Notes under the pieces: generated by a model
The model's database searches: none
The model's input: the letters and a program-made list of their open reading frames with translations, nothing else
What the model was told of the DNA's origin: nothing
In this document: positions 33,401-41,263 of the stretch, in pieces
Numbering within the stretch: the stretch's first letter is position 1
Layout: each line of letters starts with the position of its first letter
Assembly: GCF_030553305.1 (NCBI RefSeq)
Contig: NZ_JARRAH010000001.1
Location: forward strand, 2,542,001 to 2,606,000
From: Halomarina ordinaria
GTDB lineage: Archaea > Halobacteriota > Halobacteria > Halobacteriales > Haloarculaceae
DNA: 64,000 nucleotides
Direction: 5' to 3'
Made by a program: the position numbers and the translations under genes

Positions 33401-34044
33401 AATACGAGACGATACAGCGATTCATCACGACCGAGTGGGAATCGCTCGTCGACGAGGCAGATGACCACTCGGCACTCGTGGACATCAGCGACGACGCGCG
33501 TGACGCCGCCGACCGCGTCAAGAACACGCTGGACACCGAGGGCGTCATCAGCCAGTGGAACAACGTCAAGACGGACTATCGAGCCGCAGCAGAAGCCTTC
33601 ACCGCGACCTACGAAGCGCTGTACGAGAAACGGCACGAAACGTACACAAACTCCATCGACTCGGTGAAAGCATACGCTGGCTCCGACATCGACGAGGACG
33701 ATCTCGACTCGGCATTGTCGGACCTAACGGAACGGCAGGGCGACGGGTCGGTGGATCTGGATATCTCGAACAAGGACCACATCAGTCCGGACCCCTCGCT
33801 CACCCGCCTCATAGAACACATCCAGACCGTCGACGCGTACGAGAGCGGGGCGAAAACCAAAATCGACGACTTGGACGATGACGACGACGATGGAACGGTC
33901 CGCGAGAGTGTAGACATCGACGATATCTTCGGGAGCGTCGTCGTGACTGAACCCGGAGACATCGACGCACCAATCAGTGAACTACGGGGGGAGATCGAGA
34001 CCCTCCTCGACCAGGACGGTGACGTAGAGATTCGGTTCCGGTAA
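30400..34044 (+). CDS. brxC: BREX ATPase BrxC
   Basis: 1214 residues. Walker A GFFGSGKSH is near residue 75, as in all BrxC/PglY proteins, followed by YFVFIDEISQFIGDD (Walker B, about 267-281) and LGVTSQEQL. Long helical regions follow; an acidic low-complexity run near 1160 is a halophile feature. BrxC is the P-loop ATPase that assembles with the methyltransferase and PglZ. Codon use is GC-rich and matches pglZ but not the central part of pglX. It is followed by 190 bases without a same-frame gene before pglX. Confidence 0.93.
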   Translation: MSDTTSSHQIHEIFYRPINRKIDRVVKVDNDDPSVVKKELEEYILTPQLERHFSDALEAVIDTEHAQTEDVGMWVSGFFGSGKSHYMKILGHILENREFEDTHAAEMFRDRIEGNEMLDGAVSSVTQKFDSEVLMFQIGAKADASGSESITEIIHREFNISRGYASMPWVAQMEQELESRGVYDEFVDAIEANTGKDWTEARKDAMFVRSDMETALVEATDEFDDEDDAARAIDDVQDNVLINASTLAEDIVDYVEQREAETGDNCRYFVFIDEISQFIGDDGQLLLELQSIVEEFGQKGKGKVFLGVTSQEQLQQLIPGVLEKEAEESKVIDRFPHRFDLTSENLDKVVRDRVLSKKGEFRGILGNLYDQHEGILSARYKLDSSQSLKPINEDNFIDCYPFLPYQLDILPEMFKALGKGSDDQLAGSERTLIDVTQSVLKDEAHLYNDELGALVTLDMIFDEISNDIPSSDVKSIREARPKDADPEIARRVLKSLYLLQQLPWIPNTADNIATSLQTELGPTQQLEGDVEKTLDALVNAGYVGRSEEGYRFLRETERELENEIKGIEVGPGDIRRSSKRFLNDILDETSRVNYQGKTFQVNLSIDGEEITSKGHIDLKTYSPIYQRYEDLDPDGLKTQSFSEDGTLYWIADNEKQHAIYEKLKSIYQINTVVKEKRGNELSQEEQEALGQKQEDLQRLRNEVEREFKRSFQRGVLIYNGDTEEFDTTSTSLTSLVARKTDNAIPKVFTSFKHGSATVKDRHIEQIFGDLDGSSNPSVFSDLGVVQDGDLIAEARIASEVEDEIQRREKAGESRTGSDLIDHFAEPPYGWSREVVRLAAAVLFRNGSIIPTYKERTYGTYTEDGAQEVFTQVTKFKSTSFDERETVDIDTRTDAKQLLDRLFDRKVKSTDQAVDEGVREEANTWVSTTSTLLSQLRRVDFPLTDDVEQFQTRLKNLLQQPTSAKRIKQFVEFEDELEGLTKTAKDVAQFCGENGGENRLKEYETIQRFITTEWESLVDEADDHSALVDISDDARDAADRVKNTLDTEGVISQWNNVKTDYRAAAEAFTATYEALYEKRHETYTNSIDSVKAYAGSDIDEDDLDSALSDLTERQGDGSVDLDISNKDHISPDPSLTRLIEHIQTVDAYESGAKTKIDDLDDDDDDGTVRESVDIDDIFGSVVVTEPGDIDAPISELRGEIETLLDQDGDVEIRFR

Positions 34045-34122
34045 CGCATCTGTTCGGGCTCCGACTTTTCACGAGAGGGCACTGCGAGATTCGGCAGACG
34101 CCGGGACAGCCCGTTCTCCCAC

Positions 34123-34131
34123 AATTATAAG
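34123..34131 (+). promoter_or_regulatory. TATA-like box upstream of pglX
   Basis: AATTATAAG lies in the brxC-pglX gap. The predicted transcript start (about 34153) coincides with the 24-codon upstream open frame at 34156, so pglX may have its own promoter. Confidence 0.45.
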
Positions 34132-34155
34132 ACACGCCGAATACTTGCTGGTTGT

Positions 34156-34230
34156 ATGTCATCGCGGGCGGGAATCCCGACACAGCGTACTGCCGTCCCG
34201 CCCGTTTCGTGGCAGTGCGCGACCCTCTGA
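34156..34230 (+). CDS. Possible 24-residue leader peptide before pglX
   Basis: ATG-started frame (MSSRAGIPTQ ... CATL) ending TGA five bases before the pglX ATG. It begins about where a leaderless transcript from the TATA box at 34123 would start. It could couple or attenuate pglX translation. No sequence conservation can be judged from one genome. Confidence 0.3.
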   Translation: MSSRAGIPTQRTAVPPVSWQCATL

Positions 34231-34235
34231 TATCC

Positions 34236-37200
34236 ATGTCCACGACACACGGTCAACCCGGTCTCTCGTCGGAACAGCGCTCAACTATCCGAAGCACCAT
34301 CCTCAGCACGCGCCACACGCTCGAAGATGAACTTAGACGCCAGCTCGAAAGATACGGTATCTACGAGAACAAGCGACTCCCACTCGAAGACCTGTCCCAT
34401 CTCTCAGCAGAAGACCGCCACACTCGACGAACGCTGGACGCCGCTATCGAGCGAGAACTCGAATCCACGGAAGGCGATCTGGAGCGGTCGATCACCAACT
34501 ACGTCCGCGAAGCAACGAAGACTTACCTCAACCGGTTCGTCGCGCTGAAAACCATCGAGGTTCGTGGCCTCGTCGAGGAAACCATTACAGAGCGTCCAGA
34601 GTACGGCAACCGGTCGTACATACACCACACCGTGGCGGAGATCGCCGGCGAGCTAACCAACGCTCCAGACGACGGCTTCGGTGCCGCACTAGACCTAGCG
34701 TATCAGGAAATCGGCGCAGAGATTCGAATGATCTTCGAGGAATCCGAACACACCGCTATCGACCTCGATGCACAGGTTCGAGAGGAAGTTCTTGACGAAC
34801 TGGATGCAATCGATGACGAAGCGTGGGAGAGTGACGAAGCGCTCGGCTGGGTGTACCAGTATTTCGGTGAGGAAGAACGCGAAGAGATCGACGACCGCGT
34901 CGACGAAGAGAACTACAAGATTGCTGGGACGGACATCGCCACGAAGACACAACTGTTCACTCCGCGGTACATCGTCGAGTGGATGGTCGACAACTCGTTG
35001 GGTCGGACGTGGCTCGAAATGCAGGGCGAACGGACGAATATCGACGATAAAGAGAATTGCTTCTACCTTGCCCCGCTGGCAGAATCCTTAATTGATCGAG
35101 AGACGAAAGCGGTTGAGAACATAACGGTTCTTGATCCTGCTTGTGGCAGTGGTCATATGCTGTTCTATGCTTTTGATGTACTCTACCAGATGTATCTGGA
35201 GGAAGGAGAGATCCCCGAGAAATATATCTCGCGTGAAATTCTTCGGAACAATCTCTACGGAATTGATATTGACTCTGGTGCAGCACAAATTGCAGCACTG
35301 TCACTATATCTCAAAGCGAAAACACGGGCTCCAAATGTAGAAGTCGACCAGATCAATGTCGCCTCGGCAGATGCAGTCCTAATAAATGGTGAGAAAAAGG
35401 AGGAAGTTCTCAGCCGAACACAATCGGAACTCGAAAAAGAAATTCTTGATCAGATATGGACTAGCTTCGAACACATCCGAGAATGGGGAAGTCTTGTCCG
35501 AGTTGAAGAGCGTATCGAGGAGATTATTGACGATTACCGAGATGAGCTCCAAGCCGCGGGCCAATCCAAGTTCACACAAAGTGGAGGGCTTGAGAAGCAA
35601 GCTTCTGTCGTCTCGTTCTCGGATGATGAATCTGAATCATGGGGGGCTGTGAAAGAGCGGCTACTTGAGAACGCCCGTGAAATAGCTCGAATAGCGCTTA
35701 ACGAGGATAACCCAGTTGATGAAATGTTTGCTGCAGAGGTGTCAAAGACGGTTGAACTTCTGGATATCCTTATTCATGATTACGACGTGGTTGTCGCTAA
35801 TCCACCTTACTTAGGTAGCGCAAAAATGGGAGATAATCTTAAGCAATACGTTAAAGACGGGTATGTTGGTACCCGTGACCTGTATGCTGCCTTCATTCAG
35901 CGATCCTGGGAGTTCGCCAAAGAAAACGGGTATGCATCGCTAGTCACACCCGAGAACTACATGTTCTCATATAGCTATCGAAAACTACGTCGAATTCTAC
36001 TTCAAAACCATCAATTTGTCGAGGGTGTCCACCTCTCCCGATATGGATTTGACCAACAAAAAGACGCTTACACAATTCCGTTCCTTCTTCGCAATAGTGA
36101 GCCCGAGGAGCTCGATAAAACACGCTTCTATCGCATGACTCACGAACAGGATCTGTACGATAACTATGAGAAGAAAATAAAGGGCCTGAACAGCTTAGTC
36201 GGACAAATAAGAAATGAAGAATATTCTGATGATATCTACGTCGTGAATCCAAACGACTTCCTATCAATCGGCCGACAGCCGTTCCTGTACTGGTTTGGTG
36301 ATTCCATTCTCAACCTATTCTCCCAATATCCTGCAATAGAGGAATCGGTTGAAGTAAAACAGGGGCTAGCTACGGGAGACGATGATCGATTTGTGAGAAA
36401 ACATTGGGAGGTGCCACCGGCGGAGTTGGAAAGTGATTATGCCCCATATCAAAAAAGTGGTTCTTCTTCTCCCTACTATGACACGCAACGTGACTATCTC
36501 TATTGGAAAGACGACGGTAAAGAAGTCAAGGAATATGATGGGAGCTATCCTCGTAATCCCGACTACTATTTCCGAGAGGGAATATCATTCCGAGGTTTCG
36601 GAAATTATGCAGTTGCTCGTGAAAAGCCAGATGATACTATCTTCTATCACAAATCGCACTTTGTCTACTCACCGGAGATAAACGATCAATATTTACTCGG
36701 TTATGGTAATTCTACTCTGGTTCGTTTCCTCTTGAATGGAATCAATCCGTCGTTGAATTTCGAAGTCGGTGACGTGAAGCGACTACCTATTGAACCGGAA
36801 CCAGAGCAACAACAAGAGGTAGAGAACCTCGTCAACCGTGCACGCGACCGTAGAAAGCAGTTAGTCGCATTAGATGAGACCGGTGATGAATTTAGCCCAG
36901 AAGTTTTCGCTAATCACGTTCAGGGAGGAGTAAGAGAACTTCTGCATTATGAAGATCAGCTCAATGCAGAAGTAGGTCTAATCCACGGACTTATCGACCC
37001 AATAATCTATGACGAGTACTCAATACCAACGGAAGAGCGAAACCGGCTCTACAATAATTTGCCTAAGAATTTGTCAACATATCCTGTTGTGGAAAACTTG
37101 GAGGCCGATTATGCAATTCTCAATAATGATGTGCCCAAAGAGAATCTGTCACCGGACGAGTATGAGTCTTTACTCTCTAATATTGTCGAAAGCCCGGTAG

Positions 37201-37961
37201 AAATCCGTGATGCAGCGGAAGAATTGGAAATCTCTCCCCTAACCATCGCAGATGCACGATATATGGAGGATCTCTATGAGGCGGAGAGACTCGAACAAGC
37301 TGCTGGCCGAGTTCTATCGTTCTGTCTTGGATTGATTTTCGGACGTTGGAACGCCGACCAAGACACAGAACCTGTAAGTGATGGGATGGTTGTATTTGAC
37401 GGGAGTGCTGGTCAAAGTGTAAGGAAGCAAATCTTGAGTTGCATAGAGACGTTTTCCGATGATGATTCGGCTATGCTGTCGTCTCTCGAAGGTTCACTGG
37501 GAACTTCTCTAGACGATTGGTTACGTGGGTCATTCTTCCGATATCATCATTGTAAGGAATATCGCCGTCGAGGCCAGCGTATTCCGATTTACTGGCAACT
37601 CGAAAGTCCGGACGGTGCGTTTAGTTGCTTCATTTATTACCACGAGATCGACGCAAACACCCTTCCAAAACTACGGGGTCAGTATCTTGACCGGCGTATT
37701 GACGAACTAGAAAACGAACTGGAAACTCTGAGAGCCCAAACTAGCGGCGATAATCCTGAGAAGGAACTTCTGAACAGAAAGGAGAAAGTCCAGAACGACC
37801 TCAACGATATCAAAGAGTTCCGTGCGACCGTGGACGAAATGATCGACGATGGCGTTACAGTAAACCCGGAAAAAGGAATCTGGGAGAACATCAAGGAATG
37901 GGATCAATACGAAGTTCTTCAAACTGGGCTCCCAAAACTAAAATCAAGCTACTTGCGTTAA
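34236..37961 (+). CDS. pglX: BREX DNA adenine methyltransferase PglX (BrxX)
   Basis: 1241 residues from ATG 34236; an in-frame TTG at 34152 would add 28. The AdoMet motif I DPACGSGHMLFYAF is near residue 299 and the catalytic NPPY (ANPPYLGSAKM) near 521, typical of N6-adenine methyltransferases. The C-terminal half carries the target-recognition region and ends in a coiled coil (about 1150-1190). PglX marks host DNA so that BREX discriminates invaders. The first 270 codons are GC-rich like brxC. From about 35050 to 37650 the gene is clearly AT-richer with different codon choice, which suggests replacement of the catalytic and specificity part by recombination. Confidence 0.93.
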   Translation: MSTTHGQPGLSSEQRSTIRSTILSTRHTLEDELRRQLERYGIYENKRLPLEDLSHLSAEDRHTRRTLDAAIERELESTEGDLERSITNYVREATKTYLNRFVALKTIEVRGLVEETITERPEYGNRSYIHHTVAEIAGELTNAPDDGFGAALDLAYQEIGAEIRMIFEESEHTAIDLDAQVREEVLDELDAIDDEAWESDEALGWVYQYFGEEEREEIDDRVDEENYKIAGTDIATKTQLFTPRYIVEWMVDNSLGRTWLEMQGERTNIDDKENCFYLAPLAESLIDRETKAVENITVLDPACGSGHMLFYAFDVLYQMYLEEGEIPEKYISREILRNNLYGIDIDSGAAQIAALSLYLKAKTRAPNVEVDQINVASADAVLINGEKKEEVLSRTQSELEKEILDQIWTSFEHIREWGSLVRVEERIEEIIDDYRDELQAAGQSKFTQSGGLEKQASVVSFSDDESESWGAVKERLLENAREIARIALNEDNPVDEMFAAEVSKTVELLDILIHDYDVVVANPPYLGSAKMGDNLKQYVKDGYVGTRDLYAAFIQRSWEFAKENGYASLVTPENYMFSYSYRKLRRILLQNHQFVEGVHLSRYGFDQQKDAYTIPFLLRNSEPEELDKTRFYRMTHEQDLYDNYEKKIKGLNSLVGQIRNEEYSDDIYVVNPNDFLSIGRQPFLYWFGDSILNLFSQYPAIEESVEVKQGLATGDDDRFVRKHWEVPPAELESDYAPYQKSGSSSPYYDTQRDYLYWKDDGKEVKEYDGSYPRNPDYYFREGISFRGFGNYAVAREKPDDTIFYHKSHFVYSPEINDQYLLGYGNSTLVRFLLNGINPSLNFEVGDVKRLPIEPEPEQQQEVENLVNRARDRRKQLVALDETGDEFSPEVFANHVQGGVRELLHYEDQLNAEVGLIHGLIDPIIYDEYSIPTEERNRLYNNLPKNLSTYPVVENLEADYAILNNDVPKENLSPDEYESLLSNIVESPVEIRDAAEELEISPLTIADARYMEDLYEAERLEQAAGRVLSFCLGLIFGRWNADQDTEPVSDGMVVFDGSAGQSVRKQILSCIETFSDDDSAMLSSLEGSLGTSLDDWLRGSFFRYHHCKEYRRRGQRIPIYWQLESPDGAFSCFIYYHEIDANTLPKLRGQYLDRRIDELENELETLRAQTSGDNPEKELLNRKEKVQNDLNDIKEFRATVDEMIDDGVTVNPEKGIWENIKEWDQYEVLQTGLPKLKSSYLR

Positions 37962-38003
37962 AAACAGTGTATTATAAAAAATAGACATACATCGAGGGAT
38001 GCG

Positions 38004-38684
38004 TCAAGGTACTGTGGTTTTTAGGAATGTTTGAATACGATTGATTGCTGGTTCAATATCTTCAGTTCTCCGAAGCCCCTGTATCACGAACCGTCCTGTT
38101 GAATATAGCATAAAAGTGGCCGAAAAATCATCCAGTCGGACAATAGCAGCGGGAAATTGTTCTGGCTCGTATTCCACCGTCAGCCCAGGATCATTGTCAC
38201 CGAGTGGAATCTCTTCCAGTTGGAGTGGAGTTCCCAGATCACCGCTCACAGCGATGTTCATTATCTCTGGGCGTTCTAACAAGGTGGCCTCGTGACCAAT
38301 TTCACAAACACGATTGATTATTTTTTCAATATATTCTGCAGCCTCTTCTGAAGACAGGCACCCATAAACAAATAGTCTCTTATTTGACCAGTCACGACCG
38401 CTTATAATAACCCGAACATTAGAATCTGGAGGTGCGTATTTGTGGCCGTTATCCGTACGCTCAAAGCCATTAAGCATCTCCAATTTGGTTGGATCCATCC
38501 GAACGATAGCCTTGTGCATCATCGAATGTGGTGAGTATTCCACACCAGACCCCGTCTCAAACCTTTGTTTTCTGCGGTCTCCCTTGGTCATGTTACTGTA
38601 AAGTTTCCCAAGGTAGAGACCTGAGTCTTTTGCATATCTATCATCAGAGTCTACCTCGGATGAGGTAGATTCCCGAAACAACAA
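38004..38684 (-). CDS. Divergent TATA-binding-protein-like protein inside the BREX locus
   Basis: 226 residues. The C-terminal repeat is recognisable as TBP: MNIAVSGDLGTPLQLEEI ... YEPEQFPAAIVRLDDFSATFMLYSTGRFVIQGLRRTEDIEPAINRI (about 140-222). The first repeat is more diverged but alignable (YSPHSMMHKAIVRMDPTKLEM ... RLFVYGCLSSEEAAEYIEKIINRV), with an inserted loop and a 45-residue N-terminal tail. Standard archaeal TBPs are about 185 residues. The DNA-contacting Phe pairs and the second-repeat GSGK loop are altered (YSTGR). It is transcribed against the BREX genes, convergent with pglX and divergent from pglZ, and shares the AT-richer base composition of the pglX centre. A BREX-specific transcription regulator or DNA-distortion sensor is possible. 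Confidence 0.8.
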   Translation of the reverse strand: MLFRESTSSEVDSDDRYAKDSGLYLGKLYSNMTKGDRRKQRFETGSGVEYSPHSMMHKAIVRMDPTKLEMLNGFERTDNGHKYAPPDSNVRVIISGRDWSNKRLFVYGCLSSEEAAEYIEKIINRVCEIGHEATLLERPEIMNIAVSGDLGTPLQLEEIPLGDNDPGLTVEYEPEQFPAAIVRLDDFSATFMLYSTGRFVIQGLRRTEDIEPAINRIQTFLKTTVP

Positions 38685-38711
38685 TCAGCCCCCGCTTGAA
38701 ATGAGAACATA

Positions 38712-41138
38712 ATGGGAGATCTCGCGGATAGTATTATCACGGAACTCCGGCAGAAGTTCGACCGACACCCGGTATGGGTGTGGTACGACGCCCAGGAGAA
38801 GTACAAGGGCGTCCTCGACGAGGTCGAATCAGAACTTGACAACGTCACGCTCGCACGCTACAAAGGCAGCTACTTCGAACTGAAGCGCCGTCTCCACGAG
38901 GAGGATCCGAACTACGAGCAGAACTGGCTGTTCTACATCCCCGAGTCACGAAACGACGCCGAGTGGTTCCGTGATGTCCACGCCCTCGGGCGACAGTATC
39001 GCGTCGGTCAAGACATCGACGACACGCCCGTGACGCAGTTCCTCGTCGAACACGACGAAGAAATCCCCGACGCATACGAGGACTGGGGACAGAACCGCGA
39101 AGTTCAGCGCCTGGCGTTCTTTTGCGTTCTCTTCGACACTGCTGGCCCGGCGACCAACGACTGGGTTCGAACCTACCTCTCGAACCCGGAAGAGTACCGT
39201 GAGACAATTGAAGACAACGCGATGGCCGACGCCTGGGACGCCCAGCTCCGCGAGGAGTACGGTGTCACCGCGGGACTCGATCCGAAGGAGCTGGCGACTC
39301 AGCTCCTCTTCGGCGAGGTGGCCAGCCGAGCACCGACGTCCCGATACGACGAACTCGCTGCTGACGACACTCGCGCTGCTGCGGCGTTCTGTGACGAGTG
39401 GCAACAATATGCCCCCGCCGAGTTCACGCGATACGCACAGAAAATCGCGGAAGACTACGACCTTGCGAAGGCCATCATCGACTCCGACCGGATTCACTGG
39501 GATGCGACGGCGTTCAAGGGTATCGACATGGGTCTCATCCGGCTCGTGATGAAACGACTCGCCGACGAGACCTATGCAGATCTCCCCGATATCGCGGCAG
39601 ACCTCCAGCAGACAGTCACTGAGCGCCAAGACAGCTTCTGGAGCAACGAGGACCTCGTCGATTGGTCAGTCCCAGTCCTGGCGGTCGAAACCCTCCAGCG
39701 TGTCGGAACTATCGACGCCGACGAAGCCAAGACGCTCTCCTCGTCGGAACTCGCCCAGAAGTATACGAGCGACGACGGGTGGTGGCAAGTCGATGCGGCC
39801 TATCGGCAGTACATCAACGCCACCCGAAAGGCCACGTTTCCCTATCCGAACGAAACCACGGTCAAACAGCGGGTTACGCAACACTACATGTCCTTCCTTC
39901 AGGGGGTGAACCGGCCGCTTGCGGACATCCTGAGTGACGATCCGACCCTCGGGACACCGCAGACCTCCTTCTACGATGAATTCGCGGATCTTGAGAACGG
40001 GACCGCGATCATCATCTGTGACGGGCTTCGCTACGAACTCGCCGAAGCAATTAAACAGAACTTGGGCCGACGGACTGACTTCGAGCAAGACCTGAGCGCA
40101 GTCAGCGCAGCCCTCCCCTCGATCACCGAAGTAGGGATGGCTGCACACTTACCCGGGGAACTCGGCCTCGCACTCGAAGACGATGACCTCGTCGTGACTA
40201 GCGGCGGTGAGGAAATGACCGGGAAATCAGACCGCGTCGAACGACTCAGCGCCGCAGGCTTCGAAGTGGTGGATATGGACGAGGTGAGCAGCATCTCGTT
40301 GGAGGACTTGACGGAGTCTGACCCGGTTCCCCGAGTCGTCTACTCCGGAACGATAGACAAACTCGGTGAGAGTCTCGACGACGATGCGGCGTTCAGCCAG
40401 GTTGCCTCCCACGTCGATGACGTCGAACGGACAGTCCAACGATTGAAGCAGGCCGGATACACTCGGTTCGTCATAACGAGCGACCACGGGTTCCTCTATA
40501 CGGACCGGTTGTCCGACGACCTCAAAGTCGAATCACCCGATCTCGCTCCAGTTGTCAAACGACGGTTCGCAGCCGCCGACAGCGATGCTCCACTCGTCGA
40601 TACGGACGAATTCATCGAAGTCGATTCCGATGCGCTGTCTGACCTCGGCATCAACGCCCCAGAACTCAAGCTGCTCTTCCCCCGGAGTGTCGCCTGCTTC
40701 AAGGCCCAAGGCGGGAATATGCAGTACTTCCATGGCGGGATTTCACTCCAAGAACTACTCGTTCCGTGTCTTTCTGTGACTACTGGCGAGATCGAAGAAA
40801 GCGCGTCGATCAGTTACGACGTCTCGATCCCAGACCCAATCACGAACTCGATAATCTCTGTCGAGATCGAAGCCAAGAGCGGACAAGTGGCCTTCGACCC
40901 AGCGCCGATTCTGGAGATCCGTGCGAACATCGACGATGAACCGGTTGCAGACCCCGTAACGATGGAGGTCTCGCCTGGAACCAATAGTGAACGTGTCCGG
41001 CTCAAACAGGGAGCAATCTCCGGCGAGAACTCCGTCCAGTTCGAAGTCATCGACACCGACACCCGAGAAACGATCACGCGGAAAACGGTAGAACTCGATC
41101 TGCTCTTCGGAGACGACGATATGGGATTCGACGTCTAA
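38712..41138 (+). CDS. pglZ: BREX phosphatase-fold protein PglZ
   Basis: 808 residues. The alkaline-phosphatase-superfamily PglZ domain has IIICDGLRYELAEAIKQ (metal-ligand Asp, about 435) and TSDHGFLYTDRL (about 588). The N-terminal 380 residues are the helical region typical of BREX-type PglZ (KFDRHPVWVWYD at the start), and the C-terminus is a beta domain. In BREX it forms a complex with PglX. It starts 28 bases from the divergent TBP-like gene, so its promoter must overlap that gene's 5' end. Base composition returns here to the high GC of brxC. Confidence 0.93.
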   Translation: MGDLADSIITELRQKFDRHPVWVWYDAQEKYKGVLDEVESELDNVTLARYKGSYFELKRRLHEEDPNYEQNWLFYIPESRNDAEWFRDVHALGRQYRVGQDIDDTPVTQFLVEHDEEIPDAYEDWGQNREVQRLAFFCVLFDTAGPATNDWVRTYLSNPEEYRETIEDNAMADAWDAQLREEYGVTAGLDPKELATQLLFGEVASRAPTSRYDELAADDTRAAAAFCDEWQQYAPAEFTRYAQKIAEDYDLAKAIIDSDRIHWDATAFKGIDMGLIRLVMKRLADETYADLPDIAADLQQTVTERQDSFWSNEDLVDWSVPVLAVETLQRVGTIDADEAKTLSSSELAQKYTSDDGWWQVDAAYRQYINATRKATFPYPNETTVKQRVTQHYMSFLQGVNRPLADILSDDPTLGTPQTSFYDEFADLENGTAIIICDGLRYELAEAIKQNLGRRTDFEQDLSAVSAALPSITEVGMAAHLPGELGLALEDDDLVVTSGGEEMTGKSDRVERLSAAGFEVVDMDEVSSISLEDLTESDPVPRVVYSGTIDKLGESLDDDAAFSQVASHVDDVERTVQRLKQAGYTRFVITSDHGFLYTDRLSDDLKVESPDLAPVVKRRFAAADSDAPLVDTDEFIEVDSDALSDLGINAPELKLLFPRSVACFKAQGGNMQYFHGGISLQELLVPCLSVTTGEIEESASISYDVSIPDPITNSIISVEIEAKSGQVAFDPAPILEIRANIDDEPVADPVTMEVSPGTNSERVRLKQGAISGENSVQFEVIDTDTRETITRKTVELDLLFGDDDMGFDV

Positions 41139-41263
41139 GCAGCAATGAATCCCAGCAATTGTGCGTGGGTAAACGGTCCAGAAGCGGATCTCGGTTATTC
41201 GTCTCGGTGTTCCACTTAGCATGACCGACACCAATATGCCCCCGGCTACACTTCCGGTATATA

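Noticed and set aside
31942-33636. 564-codon open frame on the minus strand inside brxC
   Set aside because: It is the shadow of the GC-rich brxC reading frame; the plus-strand protein has clear BrxC motifs.
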